From: Methylococcales bacterium
GTDB taxonomy: Bacteria > Pseudomonadota > Gammaproteobacteria > Methylococcales > Methylomonadaceae
Reading direction: 5' to 3'
Assembly: GCA_009692395.1 (NCBI GenBank)
Contig: SHZG01000089.1
Location: 1 to 9,411 of the forward strand
Length of the DNA: 9,411 nt
Part shown: one piece after another, positions 1 to 7,338 of the stretch
Numbering within the stretch: the first letter of the stretch is position 1
Layout: every line of letters begins with the position of its first letter
Translations under genes and position numbers: made by a program
The notes under the pieces: generated by a model
Database searches by the model: none
The model's input: only the letters and a program-made list of their open reading frames with translations
What the model was told of the DNA's origin: nothing

Positions 1-74
1 GTTGCATTGCGTCCTGACTTGCCAATCTGGTTACTTTTACAGAATGGACAGGTGATTTCTTGGTAGCAGCTCAT
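1..74 (-). CDS. IS1-family transposase N-terminus, InsA-like zinc ribbon (partial, cut by window edge)
   Basis: The first 24 codons are visible, beginning MSCYQEITCPFCKSNQIGKS. The layout of a short lead, a CPxC pair at residues 9-12 and an xxGKSGRN-type stretch is that of IS1 InsA, whose N-terminus is a zinc ribbon with a CPSC pair and an RNGKS motif. In IS1 this domain binds the terminal repeats. The second cysteine pair and the helix-turn-helix lie outside the window. No strong Shine-Dalgarno sequence precedes the ATG, which is usual for transposase genes. Whether this copy uses a programmed frameshift (insA-insB) or one continuous frame cannot be seen. The direction of reading is away from cstA. 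Confidence 0.72.
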   Translation of the reverse strand, partial: MSCYQEITCPFCKSNQIGKSGRNA

Positions 75-147
75 AAGGTCTTTTAGGTAAGTGTGATTTT
101 ATTCTGCCCGTGATTTTAATCTATCATCACAGATTTAACCCACTACC
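1..147 (-). mobile_element. 5' end of an IS1-family insertion sequence (left copy, continues beyond the window)
   Basis: Read on the minus strand, this stretch starts with the terminal inverted repeat GGTAGTGGGTTAAATCTGT (147 down to 129). A non-coding leader of about 54 bases follows, then an InsA-like coding start at 74. The same terminal repeat ends a transposase fragment at the other end of the window, which identifies it as an IS end rather than a chance match. The inner boundary is placed at 147 because IS1-family ends usually begin with GG, although the match to the other copy extends to 148. The subterminal leader has two GTGATTTTA copies (93-101 and 110-118) with a 17-base period. 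The rest of the element lies before position 1, so completeness and target duplication cannot be judged. Confidence 0.8.
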
Positions 148-148
148 A
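129..148. repeat. Terminal inverted repeat of the left IS1-family copy
   Basis: The sequence ACAGATTTAACCCACTACCA is the exact reverse complement of 9240-9259, a perfect 20-bp match at opposite ends of the window. It is the outer end of the left element. The last base (148) may be flank, since the other side of the pair (9240) adjoins the porin leader. Beyond base 129 the two copies diverge, as expected for IRL and IRR of one element. Confidence 0.85.
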
Positions 149-164
149 ACTCATGGAATGCAAG

Positions 165-230
165 GTGGGTGCGATTTTAATCGCGCATTATGCCGTCAAT
201 TTTGCACTGCGCGAATAAATTCGCGCCTAC
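165..230. repeat. Inverted pair of REP-like palindromes (BIME-like) upstream of cstA
   Basis: Two 22-base units face each other. The right unit (230 down to 209, minus strand) is a GTAG head followed by a perfect 8-bp stem, GCGCGAAT with ATTCGCGC, around a TT turn. The left unit (165-186, plus strand) has a GTGG head and the matching hairpin with a G-T pair. They agree at 18 of 22 positions. Of the four differences, one pair swaps A-T for T-A at paired stem positions and one swaps C-G for T-G, so the fold is kept although the sequence drifts. A GTAG head 5' of a hairpin is the hallmark of REP elements mobilised by RAYT (TnpA-REP) proteins. No RAYT gene is present here. In RNA the pair could influence transcription into cstA. 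Confidence 0.65.
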
Positions 231-261
231 ATACTGGTAATGCCCTTATTTTTCAGGATAA

Positions 262-290
262 TTACACTTACTTTACAATCTAAATATAAG
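262..290 (+). promoter_or_regulatory. Weak candidate sigma-70 promoter for cstA
   Basis: TTACAC (262-267) and TATAAG (285-290) are separated by 17 bases, so the start would fall at or just before the cstA ATG. An alternative -10, TACAAT (274-279), has no good -35. The region between the REP pair and the ATG is AT-rich, consistent with a promoter, but neither hexamer pair is convincing. No clear CRP site (TGTGA-N6-TCACA) was found, although CRP control is known for E. coli cstA. Confidence 0.25.
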
Positions 291-299
291 AAATAACGT

Positions 300-2369
300 A
301 TGAATACTTTACTAAAAAACACGCTGTGGGTAGCCATTGCAGTGCTGGGTGCGGGTGCTGTATCAGGCATTGCCTTAAATCGCGGTGAACCGATTAACGC
401 CCTATGGTTTATTACCGCCGCGTTGTGTATTTATGCTATCAGCTACCGTTTTTATGCCGCGTGGATTGCAGCGACGGTGTTAATGGTTGATGAAACCCGC
501 GCTACCCCTGCGGAACGCTTAGAAAATGGCAGTGATTTTATACCGACTAATCGCTGGATTGTGTTCGGTCATCATTTTGCCGCCATCGCAGGGCCTGGCC
601 CGTTAGTTGGCCCGACATTAGCAGCACAATTTGGTTATTTACCTGGAACGCTGTGGATTTTGTTTGGCGCGGTGTTAGGTGGTTGTGTACAAGATATGGT
701 TACACTGTTTTTATCCACGCGCCGTGATGCTAAAAGTTTAGGGCAGATGGCGCGTGATGAATTAGGCGCGTTAGGTGGTACGGCGGCATTGATTGCTACG
801 TTTACTATTATGATTATTTTGATTGCGGTGCTGGGCTTGGTTGTAGTTAATGCCATGAAACACAGTCCGTGGGCAACATTTACCGTATCAGCGACCATCC
901 CGATTGCCATGATAGTCGGCGTTTATATGCGTTATATAAGAGTCGGGCAGGTATTAGAAGCCTCGGCGTTAGGCGTAATATTATTGTTGCTCGCCGTTGC
1001 AGGTGGACGCGTCGTTGATGAAAGCGCGACTTTACGCGTGTTATTTGACCACGAAGGGCTAACGCTGGCATGGTGGGTAATGGCGTATGGGTTTGCGGCG
1101 GCGATTGTGCCCGTTTGGTTGTTATTAGCCCCGCGTGATTATTTATCGACTTATATGAAGTTAGGCACGATTACGTTGTTAGCAGTCGCAATCATCATGC
1201 TACAGCCAGATGTCAAAATGCCTGCGGTGACGCAATTTATTGACGGCACTGGGCCTATTTTTGGCGGTAAATTATTTCCGTTTGTCTTTATTACCATTGC
1301 TTGCGGCGCGATTTCTGGCTTTCACGCGTTGATTGCCTCAGGCACAACGCCCAAACTATTAACCAATGAACGCGATATACGCATGATTGGTTACGGTGGT
1401 ATGTTGTTGGAATCGTTTGTGGCAGTAATGGCAATGATAGCCGCGACCGTTTTAGATCCAGGTGTATTTTTTGCGATTAACAGTTCAGCGGGCGTGGTGG
1501 GCGCAGACGCGGCGGCGGCAGTAGCGAAAATTTCGTCATGGGGTTATCCAGTCACCGTTGAACAAATGCAGCTGTTAGCCCAGCAAATGGGTGAAGCCAC
1601 ATTGTTTGCGCGTACAGGCGGTGCGCCATCTCTAGCAGTTGGTATGGCGAGTATTTTCGGCAGTGCGTTTGGTCAAGGAATGTTAGCCTTGTGGTATCAC
1701 TTCGCTATTATGTTCGAGGCGATTTTTATTTTGACCACCTTGGACGCAGGCACGCGTGTCGGGCGATTTATGTTGCAAGATATGTTAGGCAATAAATGGC
1801 CAGCGATGGGGCAAACGTCGTGGATGCCATCGGTGATTTTCACTAGCGCGGTGGTGGTATCGCTATGGGGTTATTTTCTGTATATCGGCGTAATTAATCC
1901 GAACGGTGGCGTGAATATTTTATGGCCATTGTTTGGCATTGCCAATCAAATGCTGGCGGCAATTGCCTTGTGTGTGGCAACAGGGATTTTAGTTAAATCC
2001 GCGAAAGGCAAGTATGCGTTTATCACAGGCGCACCGTTACTATGGTTGATTATTATCACCAGCACCGCCGCGTGGCAAAAACTCACCAGTGACGATGTGC
2101 GCATTGGATTTTTGGCAGCGGCAAATGATTTGTCGTCTAAATTAGCCGCAGGTTTATTGCCGCCTGAAAAAGCCACTATCGCACCGAAACTGATTTTTAA
2201 TTTTCAGCTCGATGCTGTTATCACGCTATGTTTCGTTAGCTTATTGTGGCTGATTGTGTTTAATATGGTGCATGTGTGTGTGCGTTATCTCACAGGAAAA
2301 CCCACGCCTGCATTGACCGAAATACCACATACCCCCAGCCGCTTGGTTGAAGATTGGATTAGGGATTAA
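300..2369 (+). CDS. cstA: Carbon starvation protein CstA (pyruvate/peptide transporter)
   Basis: This 689-residue protein with many transmembrane helices is close in length and motif order to E. coli CstA (about 700 residues). Recognisable conserved blocks are HHFAAIAGPGPLVGP (91-105), PVWLLLAPRDYLST (271-284), CGAISGFHALIASGTTPK (335-352) and GYGGMLLESFVA (364-375), followed by a DAGTR segment and a WPLFGIANQMLA segment in the last third. CstA/BtsT proteins sit in the inner membrane and take up pyruvate and probably peptides when carbon becomes limiting. The ATG at 300 gives the family N-terminus (ALNRGEPINALW at about 25-36). Only a weak ribosome binding site (AAGAAA, about 288-293) precedes it. 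The ybdD-type gene follows after two bases, the family's usual arrangement. The frame is intact and no truncation is seen. Confidence 0.96.
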   Translation: MNTLLKNTLWVAIAVLGAGAVSGIALNRGEPINALWFITAALCIYAISYRFYAAWIAATVLMVDETRATPAERLENGSDFIPTNRWIVFGHHFAAIAGPGPLVGPTLAAQFGYLPGTLWILFGAVLGGCVQDMVTLFLSTRRDAKSLGQMARDELGALGGTAALIATFTIMIILIAVLGLVVVNAMKHSPWATFTVSATIPIAMIVGVYMRYIRVGQVLEASALGVILLLLAVAGGRVVDESATLRVLFDHEGLTLAWWVMAYGFAAAIVPVWLLLAPRDYLSTYMKLGTITLLAVAIIMLQPDVKMPAVTQFIDGTGPIFGGKLFPFVFITIACGAISGFHALIASGTTPKLLTNERDIRMIGYGGMLLESFVAVMAMIAATVLDPGVFFAINSSAGVVGADAAAAVAKISSWGYPVTVEQMQLLAQQMGEATLFARTGGAPSLAVGMASIFGSAFGQGMLALWYHFAIMFEAIFILTTLDAGTRVGRFMLQDMLGNKWPAMGQTSWMPSVIFTSAVVVSLWGYFLYIGVINPNGGVNILWPLFGIANQMLAAIALCVATGILVKSAKGKYAFITGAPLLWLIIITSTAAWQKLTSDDVRIGFLAAANDLSSKLAAGLLPPEKATIAPKLIFNFQLDAVITLCFVSLLWLIVFNMVHVCVRYLTGKPTPALTEIPHTPSRLVEDWIRD

Positions 2370-2371
2370 TC

Positions 2372-2554
2372 ATGTTTAACGGTATTAAAATTTTTTGGCA
2401 AGCCATTCGCCAGTTATCGGGTGATGATGCCTATGAGCGTTATCTTCGTCATCATGCCCAGCATCATTTAGCCGATGGCGAACCTCTCAGTAAAAAAGAA
2501 TTCTTTAAAAAGTGGCAAGATGATAAATGGCGCGGGGTGAAGCGATGTTGCTAA
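2372..2554 (+). CDS. ybdD: YbdD/YjiX family small protein (DUF466), partner of CstA
   Basis: A 60-residue soluble protein beginning two bases after the cstA stop, so it is probably translationally coupled. An AGGG within the last cstA codons serves as its ribosome binding site. It shows the family pattern: GDDAYERYLRHH (residues 18-29), then PLSKKEFFKKWQDDKW (38-53) and a C-terminal RCC. E. coli YbdD and YjiX have about 65-67 residues, follow cstA and btsT respectively, and are linked to the function of those transporters. The family's biochemical role is not settled. The gene is short but complete, so it should not be discarded as spurious. Confidence 0.92.
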   Translation: MFNGIKIFWQAIRQLSGDDAYERYLRHHAQHHLADGEPLSKKEFFKKWQDDKWRGVKRCC

Positions 2555-2640
2555 ATAACCAGTGTTTAAACTACTGGACTACTAGAGAGTTTTTAAGTTA
2601 AAAGAACGCGAATATCTACTAAAAATAACAAGGAATAACT

Positions 2641-3390
2641 ATGTCAACATTACCGAAACACCCCAGTAGCGTGTCTGAGATACTCTCTGCGAGTGTTAAA
2701 TTGTACGCTGACAGTTTTACTAAACTGATTGGCTACAGTGTAATTATTTTTGCCGCTAACAGATTATTGACGGTTTTTTTTACCGATGCCATGCCTGCTG
2801 TTGATGCCACGTTGGACACGGAAGAACAACAGGCGGCGATGATGCAAATGCTGCCGAGTCTGCTCGGCATTGTATTTATAGTGACTTTGTTTTCTTGTCT
2901 GTTTTACAGTGCCATGATTTATCGCATTGATAACGTGGCTAATCAACGTGACGATAATTTTATGGACGCATTGTCATTAGCGGTTAAAAAATTCCCGATT
3001 ATTCTAGTGGCAGGGATTCTTTATACCATTGCCATTACTATCGGCAGTCTGTTATTAGTCATTCCAGCCATTATTCTGATGATTTCATTGGCGTTTTGCG
3101 GGTATTTTATTTTGCTTGAGAACATGGGGGCTTATGAGTCATTGATGGCAAGTCATCGTTTAGTGTGGGGCGATTGGTGGCGAACTAACTGGGTTTTTTT
3201 TGTGCCATCGCTGATACTTTTTATTATTTTATTCATGGGTGCTTTTTTTAGTGGTATGACTGATCCCACCGCTGAATCATCTAATACACTGAATAGAATC
3301 ACTGAGTTATTGACTGCTGTTATCACCCCTTATTTTTATGTTATCGGTTATCTGCAATACCACGACTTAAAACTGCGTAAAAACCAGTAA
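2641..3390 (+). CDS. Six-helix inner-membrane protein of unknown function
   Basis: This 249-residue protein has hydrophobic segments at about 29-48, 72-94, two between 118 and 157, one at 183-206 and one at 222-240. The middle segments carry SHRLVWGDWWRTNW (171-184), and the C-terminus ends in YLQYHDLKLRK. An 'S-R-LVxG-WWR' stretch and a terminal 'YYDLRxRK' are shared by a loose group of proteins annotated as glycerophosphodiester phosphodiesterase membrane-domain-like or YciC-like. No catalytic domain is attached here, so enzyme activity should not be inferred. AAGGAA at 2630-2635 supports the ATG at 2641. An 86-base gap separates it from ybdD, and the DUF4124 gene follows after 26 bases, so these two are likely co-transcribed. 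Confidence 0.85.
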   Translation: MSTLPKHPSSVSEILSASVKLYADSFTKLIGYSVIIFAANRLLTVFFTDAMPAVDATLDTEEQQAAMMQMLPSLLGIVFIVTLFSCLFYSAMIYRIDNVANQRDDNFMDALSLAVKKFPIILVAGILYTIAITIGSLLLVIPAIILMISLAFCGYFILLENMGAYESLMASHRLVWGDWWRTNWVFFVPSLILFIILFMGAFFSGMTDPTAESSNTLNRITELLTAVITPYFYVIGYLQYHDLKLRKNQ

Positions 3391-3416
3391 CCCTGATAAT
3401 CAACAATCAAGAGAAC

Positions 3417-3986
3417 ATGATGCGTAAATACAGTTTGTTGTTAATTGTGATAACCTCGTTAAATATCAGTATTTGTAACGCGGACATGGTTTATAAATGC
3501 AAAAATGAGCAAGACAAATTGATGTACCAAAAAACACCGTGTGAAGCAAAGCAAGCGGTTAGTTCGTGGACTCCAAAAACAAAAGTTAGACTACCAGAAC
3601 TAGTGAAAAAACCTGCTCAAGCATTGGTGCTTAAACAAGGGCGTGGTGGGCATTATTATTTGGATGCAGAAGTGAATAGTCACGCACTTACTTTTGTGGT
3701 TGATACGGGAGCGACGATGGTGTCATTACCTCAAGGTTTTGCGGGGACGGCATCAATGTTTTGCAATGATAAGGGGCAAATAGACACGGCTAATGGTCGC
3801 GCCAACGTCTGTACCGCAACTATTACTGAGCTGAAATTAGGCAATTTGGTCTTTAAAAATGTGACGGCATTGCTTGTGCCGAATTTAAGTCAACCTTTAC
3901 TGGGTATGAATGTTTTACGATCATTCAACATTGAACAAATGGAGGAAGAAATGACGCTCTCACAGCCAGATGCTAAAATCCCATAG
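3417..3986 (+). CDS. Secreted DUF4124 / retropepsin-like aspartic protease protein
   Basis: This 189-residue protein has a signal peptide (about 1-22, cut after CNA before DMVYKC). A DUF4124-type module follows at about 23-50 (VYKCKNEQDKLMYQKTPC, with two cysteines that could form a disulfide). A clan AA aspartic protease fold occupies about 75-175. The active-site motif is VDTGAT (95-100), with the supporting TANG (124-127) and a C-terminal LLGMNVLRSF (161-170), all typical of the bacterial TIGR02281-type retropepsin family. Such enzymes have one DTG per chain and act as homodimers; a periplasmic location is expected. Substrate is unknown. Two ATGs lie side by side at 3417 and 3420. The GAG at 3411-3413 is better spaced from 3420, giving a start MRKYSLLL. 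The protein ends shortly after the protease fold. Confidence 0.88.
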   Translation: MMRKYSLLLIVITSLNISICNADMVYKCKNEQDKLMYQKTPCEAKQAVSSWTPKTKVRLPELVKKPAQALVLKQGRGGHYYLDAEVNSHALTFVVDTGATMVSLPQGFAGTASMFCNDKGQIDTANGRANVCTATITELKLGNLVFKNVTALLVPNLSQPLLGMNVLRSFNIEQMEEEMTLSQPDAKIP

Positions 3987-3987
3987 T

Positions 3988-4027
3988 GTGCGCGGGTAGT
4001 CGCACGGCTGTCATGAAAAACGACTAC
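3988..4027 (+). other. Two mutually exclusive hairpins ahead of the Ter module
   Basis: GTGCG (3988-3992) can pair with CGCAC (4001-4005). The overlapping GTAGTCG (3996-4002) can instead pair with CGACTAC (4021-4027). Both cannot form at once. No U-tract follows either stem, so this is not an intrinsic terminator. The 86-base gap that holds them is one of the larger ones in the plus-strand gene run and lies just before the Ter genes. A regulatory role is inference; stems this short occur by chance. Confidence 0.25.
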
Positions 4028-4072
4028 AATAATCCAGTGATGAATGTTTGATAACTCGCTATGAGGATAAGA

Positions 4073-5158
4073 ATGCCCCCTTTTACAGGCAGCTATACGC
4101 TAGATGATGTACAGTTTTTATTAAAACCAATGCGCGTAAAAGACACGCCTGTTCATCTCAAAGAAGCACTGATTCAATCTGGTAAAAAACATTATTCCGA
4201 AATGCTCAGTCATGAGTCATTGCCAACTAATGATTATGTCGCACTATTTCAGACGGCGATGGCGTTAAATCAAGAGCGTGTCGCGAAGCACCTGTTAATT
4301 TTGGCAAAACAAATCATTGCCACGCGTCCACAGGGCATTACTTTAGTGTCATTGGCACGCGCAGGAACGCCTATCGGTGTGTTGCTCAAACAAGTGTTAA
4401 AACGCCATTTCAAGATTAATGCGACGCATTATTCAGTGTCGATTATTCGTGATGTGGGCTTAGATAACAATGCGTTGCGCTTTATTTTGCAACAGCACGC
4501 GCCTGAATCATTAGTGTTTGTTGATGGTTGGACGGGTAAAGGCGTAATTGCGCGGCAATTAGCGGCGAGTTTGGCAGATTTCGGGCTCAGTGACGGCGTG
4601 GTTATTCCCGCTGAATTGTATGTATTAACCGATTTATCGGGCAGTGCCACTGTTGCTGCGTCGTGTGAAGATTATTTAATTCCCTCCAGCGTGTTAAATT
4701 CCACTGTGTCAGGGTTAGTGAGTCGTTCGGTGTATGACCCGCACAGCTCAGGCGCGGATGATTTTCATGGTTGTGTGTATTATCAACACTTTACCGAGCA
4801 GGATTTATCACGCTATTTTATTGAAACAATGCTTGCGTGTGTTAAGCGTGTATCGCACAGCGGCGACTTTGAACCGCCGATTATTAACCGTGAACAATTA
4901 CAACGAATCTCGCAAACATTGTTGTGTGACTTGGCTGAACAATACAGTATCAGTCATGCTAATTACATTAAACCAGGTATCGGTGAAGCGACGCGAGTGT
5001 TATTGCGTCGCGAAGCACAACGGTTGTTATTACGCGATTTAAATGCTGAAGCAACCCGCCATTTACGCTGGTTAGCTGAATCAAAATCTATTCCTATCAC
5101 GGTGTGTAGCGACCTGCCCTATCAAGCCGTGGCACTTATTAAAGAAATTAATTTATGA
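4073..5158 (+). CDS. StiP/PRTase-type protein with C-terminal PELOTA-like domain (Ter-associated)
   Basis: This 361-residue protein has a phosphoribosyltransferase-like region at about 1-250. It contains SLARAGTPIG (93-102), a VDGWTGKG loop (150-157) resembling the PRPP-binding loop, and SCEDYLIPSS (197-206) followed by NSTVSGLVSR. The C-terminus, from KPGIGEATRVLLRR (300-313) onward, is the PELOTA-like RNA-binding module. Databases name this family 'cysteine protease StiP', whereas comparative work on Ter systems (Anantharaman, Iyer and Aravind) interprets it as a PRTase making a nucleoside-like metabolite. Both are predictions. The start at 4073 is preferred over the in-frame ATG at 4061 because the best ribosome binding site, GAGG at 4063-4066, lies between them. 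Its stop overlaps the lyase start by four bases (ATGA), so the two are translationally coupled. Confidence 0.88.
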   Translation: MPPFTGSYTLDDVQFLLKPMRVKDTPVHLKEALIQSGKKHYSEMLSHESLPTNDYVALFQTAMALNQERVAKHLLILAKQIIATRPQGITLVSLARAGTPIGVLLKQVLKRHFKINATHYSVSIIRDVGLDNNALRFILQQHAPESLVFVDGWTGKGVIARQLAASLADFGLSDGVVIPAELYVLTDLSGSATVAASCEDYLIPSSVLNSTVSGLVSRSVYDPHSSGADDFHGCVYYQHFTEQDLSRYFIETMLACVKRVSHSGDFEPPIINREQLQRISQTLLCDLAEQYSISHANYIKPGIGEATRVLLRREAQRLLLRDLNAEATRHLRWLAESKSIPITVCSDLPYQAVALIKEINL

Positions 5159-6087
5159 CACTACACACGATTCCTTATTCACTGTGGGCGTTAGGTGCGC
5201 CGTTGTATATGCCTGCACATCGTCACGATATTTTGGATTGTGCGAATGGCGAGAAATACCCGTCATTGCGCTCGATGATTTTTTGTACTGAAGATGCCGT
5301 TTCACATAGTGAAGTGGACAGTAGTTTGCGCCATTTGGGTTTATGTTTGCAGGGTTTTCGCGCTGTACCAGAACGGTTTCGTTTTATTCGGGTGCGTAAT
5401 CCAGAAGTATTGGCGCGTTTATTAGACTTGCCACATATTGATAAAATTGACGGTTTTGTGTTGCCAAAATTTGATACTAGCGTGTTTCATGCCTATTTCG
5501 ATCAGCTAAAAGGCACGAATTTTAAGATTATGCCCACACTGGAAACGCGCCATGTATTTGATGTTGGTGCGATGGTTGAATTGCGACAGGCATTATTACA
5601 AGATGAGGTATTTGCCCAAATTTTAATGTTGCGCATTGGTGGCAATGATTTGCTGAATCTATTAGGTATACGCCGTCCGCGCCAGCTAACCTTATACGAT
5701 ACGCCCTTAAGTCATATTATTTCTCAGCTGGTGACGGTGTTTAATCCTTATCATTTTTCCTTATCTGCCCCCGTGTTTGAATATCTCAATGATAATGACA
5801 CCTTGCAAAAAGAAATCCAACGCGACTTGGCATTCGGTTTAATCGGCAAAACGGCGATTCATCCTAGCCAAATAGCCAACATTGAAGCGGTTTATCAAGT
5901 TCAGTTAGATGATTATGAAATGGCGGTTAAACTCATCGACAGCACCGCCCCCGCTGTGTTTAAAATGCACGATGCCATGTGTGAAGTAGCGACACATAGG
6001 CAATGGGCAATCAGCATTTTAAATCGTCAACAGTTTTATGGCGTGAGCGGGGAAAAATCGCTGGAACTTACTGATGTGTCAGTGTAG
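5155..6087 (+). CDS. CitE/HpcH-like C-C bond lyase of the Ter module
   Basis: This 310-residue TIM-barrel protein resembles the CitE/HpcH aldolase superfamily, Ter-associated branch (C-C_Bond_Lyase). Visible elements are an N-terminal GAPLYMPAHR (14-23), an ED pair at 46-47 where CitE enzymes have a conserved acidic motif, FIRVRNPEV (77-85) with a substrate-type arginine, GFVLPKF (100-106) and LETRHVF (129-135) with a likely metal-binding glutamate. GGNDLLNLLG (162-171) and the CitE-like C-terminal GKTAIHPSQI (231-240) follow. It probably cleaves or forms a carbon-carbon bond in the substrate shared with the upstream PRTase-like protein. The actual substrate is unknown. It overlaps the upstream gene by four bases and lacks its own clear ribosome binding site. 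The terA-type gene begins 28 bases after its stop. Confidence 0.88.
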   Translation: MTLHTIPYSLWALGAPLYMPAHRHDILDCANGEKYPSLRSMIFCTEDAVSHSEVDSSLRHLGLCLQGFRAVPERFRFIRVRNPEVLARLLDLPHIDKIDGFVLPKFDTSVFHAYFDQLKGTNFKIMPTLETRHVFDVGAMVELRQALLQDEVFAQILMLRIGGNDLLNLLGIRRPRQLTLYDTPLSHIISQLVTVFNPYHFSLSAPVFEYLNDNDTLQKEIQRDLAFGLIGKTAIHPSQIANIEAVYQVQLDDYEMAVKLIDSTAPAVFKMHDAMCEVATHRQWAISILNRQQFYGVSGEKSLELTDVSV

Positions 6088-6104
6088 AACTAACATTTAT
6101 AAAA

Positions 6105-6110
6105 AAGGGA
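6105..6110 (+). promoter_or_regulatory. Ribosome binding site that fixes the terA start
   Basis: AAGGGA lies five bases before the ATG at 6116. The frame is open further upstream to an ATG at 6074, which falls inside the lyase gene. Those extra 14 residues have no ribosome binding site of their own and do not resemble the TerD/TerA N-terminus, so 6116 is taken as the start. Confidence 0.75.
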
Positions 6111-6115
6111 AAATT

Positions 6116-7306
6116 ATGACTAATCGAATTGATTTGGTAACTGGACAAAACTGCCCATTATCAACCTTGTCTCTGCACACATTAGTGAGTCACGGCACTA
6201 ATCCACAGGGGGTGGAACTTGATGTCAGTGCTTTTTTACTGAATGCTCAAGGCAAAGTAGCCACAGATGAGGATTTTATTTTTTTCAATCAACCCGCACG
6301 CAGCGACCAAGGTATTTTGTTAGAACCTGAGCAATCGCGTTTTACGCTACATTTAGATCGTACCAGTGACGCAGTACAAAAAATTGCCTTGGCAATGACA
6401 ATTGCCGATGGCGCGAGTAAAGGGCAGAACTTTAGTCACCTGAAAAATGTCACCGTGCTAGTGAAAGACTTTTTAACGGGGTTAGAAATTGCCTGTTTTT
6501 CACTGGATACCGCGCCCAACAAAGAAACCTCATTAATTCTTGGCGAATTTTATCGCCATCAAAATAACTGGAAATTCCGTGCCGTAGGACAAGGTTTTGT
6601 CGGTGGCTTGCAACCCCTAGCCGAATATTATGGCGTGGATGTCAGTGAAAGCGAAGTCAGTTCGACTTCCGCAGCACCACCGCCACCAGCGGCAAAACTG
6701 AATCTCAGCAAAGTCACGCTAGAAAAGAAAGGGCAGTCTATTTCACTCGATAAACAGGCAGGTGAATTCAGTGAAATGTTGGTTAATCTTAATTGGAATG
6801 CCACACCTGTGAAATCAATGGGGTTTTTCCGTAATAAAACCGCGACAGGTATAGACCTCGATTTAGCGTGCCTTTGGGAATTTGACCAAGGCGACATTGG
6901 CGCGACTCAAGCCTTAGGTGGTCACTTTGGTAATTTTCATCAATTTCCATTCATTGAACTGGATCAAGATGATCGCAGCGGGCAATCAGTTGGTGGTGAG
7001 AATTTACGCATCAATGGTCGTTACTGGCAGAAGTTTCGACGTATTCTAATTTATACCTTTATTTATGAAGGTGTACCTAATTGGTCTCATGTTGATGCAG
7101 TCATTACCATTAAAACCAAAGATCAAGCGGATATTGAAGTACGCCTTGATAGTTATCGAGACGACCAATTTCTTTGCGCGGTTGCAATGTTAGAAAACAT
7201 TAACAATCAAGTAAAAATCACTAAACTTATCGACTATTTTTCAGGTCATCAAGAAATGGACAGAGCTTACGGCTGGGGCTTGAATTATGTCGCTGGCAGC
7301 AAATAA
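6116..7306 (+). CDS. terA: Two-domain TerD/TerA-family tellurite and stress resistance protein
   Basis: This 396-residue protein is similar in length to plasmid-encoded TerA (about 385). The first TerD-type domain spans about 1-175, with VELDVSAFLL (33-42), DEDFIFFNQP (51-60) and ILGEFYRHQNNWKFRAVGQG (141-160). A flexible linker rich in Ser, Ala and Pro follows (about 176-195, including PPPP). The second domain, 196-396, is TerA-specific: IDLDLACLWEF (246-256), ELDQDDRSG (281-289), GENLRING (294-301) and a C-terminal EMDRAYGWGLNYVAGSK. Acidic DLD and DQDD clusters match the calcium-binding residues of TerD proteins. The family is cytosolic and associates with membrane TerC and with TerB in tellurite, phage and oxidative stress phenotypes. 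It sits between the lyase and terB. The symbol reflects domain layout; TerD-like naming is also possible. Confidence 0.9.
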   Translation: MTNRIDLVTGQNCPLSTLSLHTLVSHGTNPQGVELDVSAFLLNAQGKVATDEDFIFFNQPARSDQGILLEPEQSRFTLHLDRTSDAVQKIALAMTIADGASKGQNFSHLKNVTVLVKDFLTGLEIACFSLDTAPNKETSLILGEFYRHQNNWKFRAVGQGFVGGLQPLAEYYGVDVSESEVSSTSAAPPPPAAKLNLSKVTLEKKGQSISLDKQAGEFSEMLVNLNWNATPVKSMGFFRNKTATGIDLDLACLWEFDQGDIGATQALGGHFGNFHQFPFIELDQDDRSGQSVGGENLRINGRYWQKFRRILIYTFIYEGVPNWSHVDAVITIKTKDQADIEVRLDSYRDDQFLCAVAMLENINNQVKITKLIDYFSGHQEMDRAYGWGLNYVAGSK

Positions 7307-7338
7307 ACTACTCAACAATACTAACTAGGATAACGATA

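Noticed and set aside
2559..2595. Possible terminator after ybdD (CCAGT and ACTGG stem, later TTTTT)
   Set aside because: The stem has only 5 bp, the loop is AT-rich, and the T-run begins about 12 bases after the stem, which does not fit an intrinsic terminator.
4061..4072. Upstream ATG for the StiP protein at 4061
   Set aside because: The only good ribosome binding site (GAGG, 4063-4066) lies after this ATG and before the one at 4073. The four extra residues add nothing recognisable.
4734..5042. Second open plus-strand frame inside the StiP gene
   Set aside because: It is a shifted-phase shadow of a well-recognised coding region; the StiP frame carries the PELOTA motifs over the same bases.
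6074..6115. Upstream in-frame start for terA inside the lyase gene
   Set aside because: AAGGGA at 6105-6110 is well placed for 6116, and the 14 extra residues do not resemble the family N-terminus.
6628..6897. Open minus-strand frame inside terA
   Set aside because: It lies antisense to the linker and second TerA domain, whose protein motifs are well conserved. It has no ribosome binding site or family resemblance.
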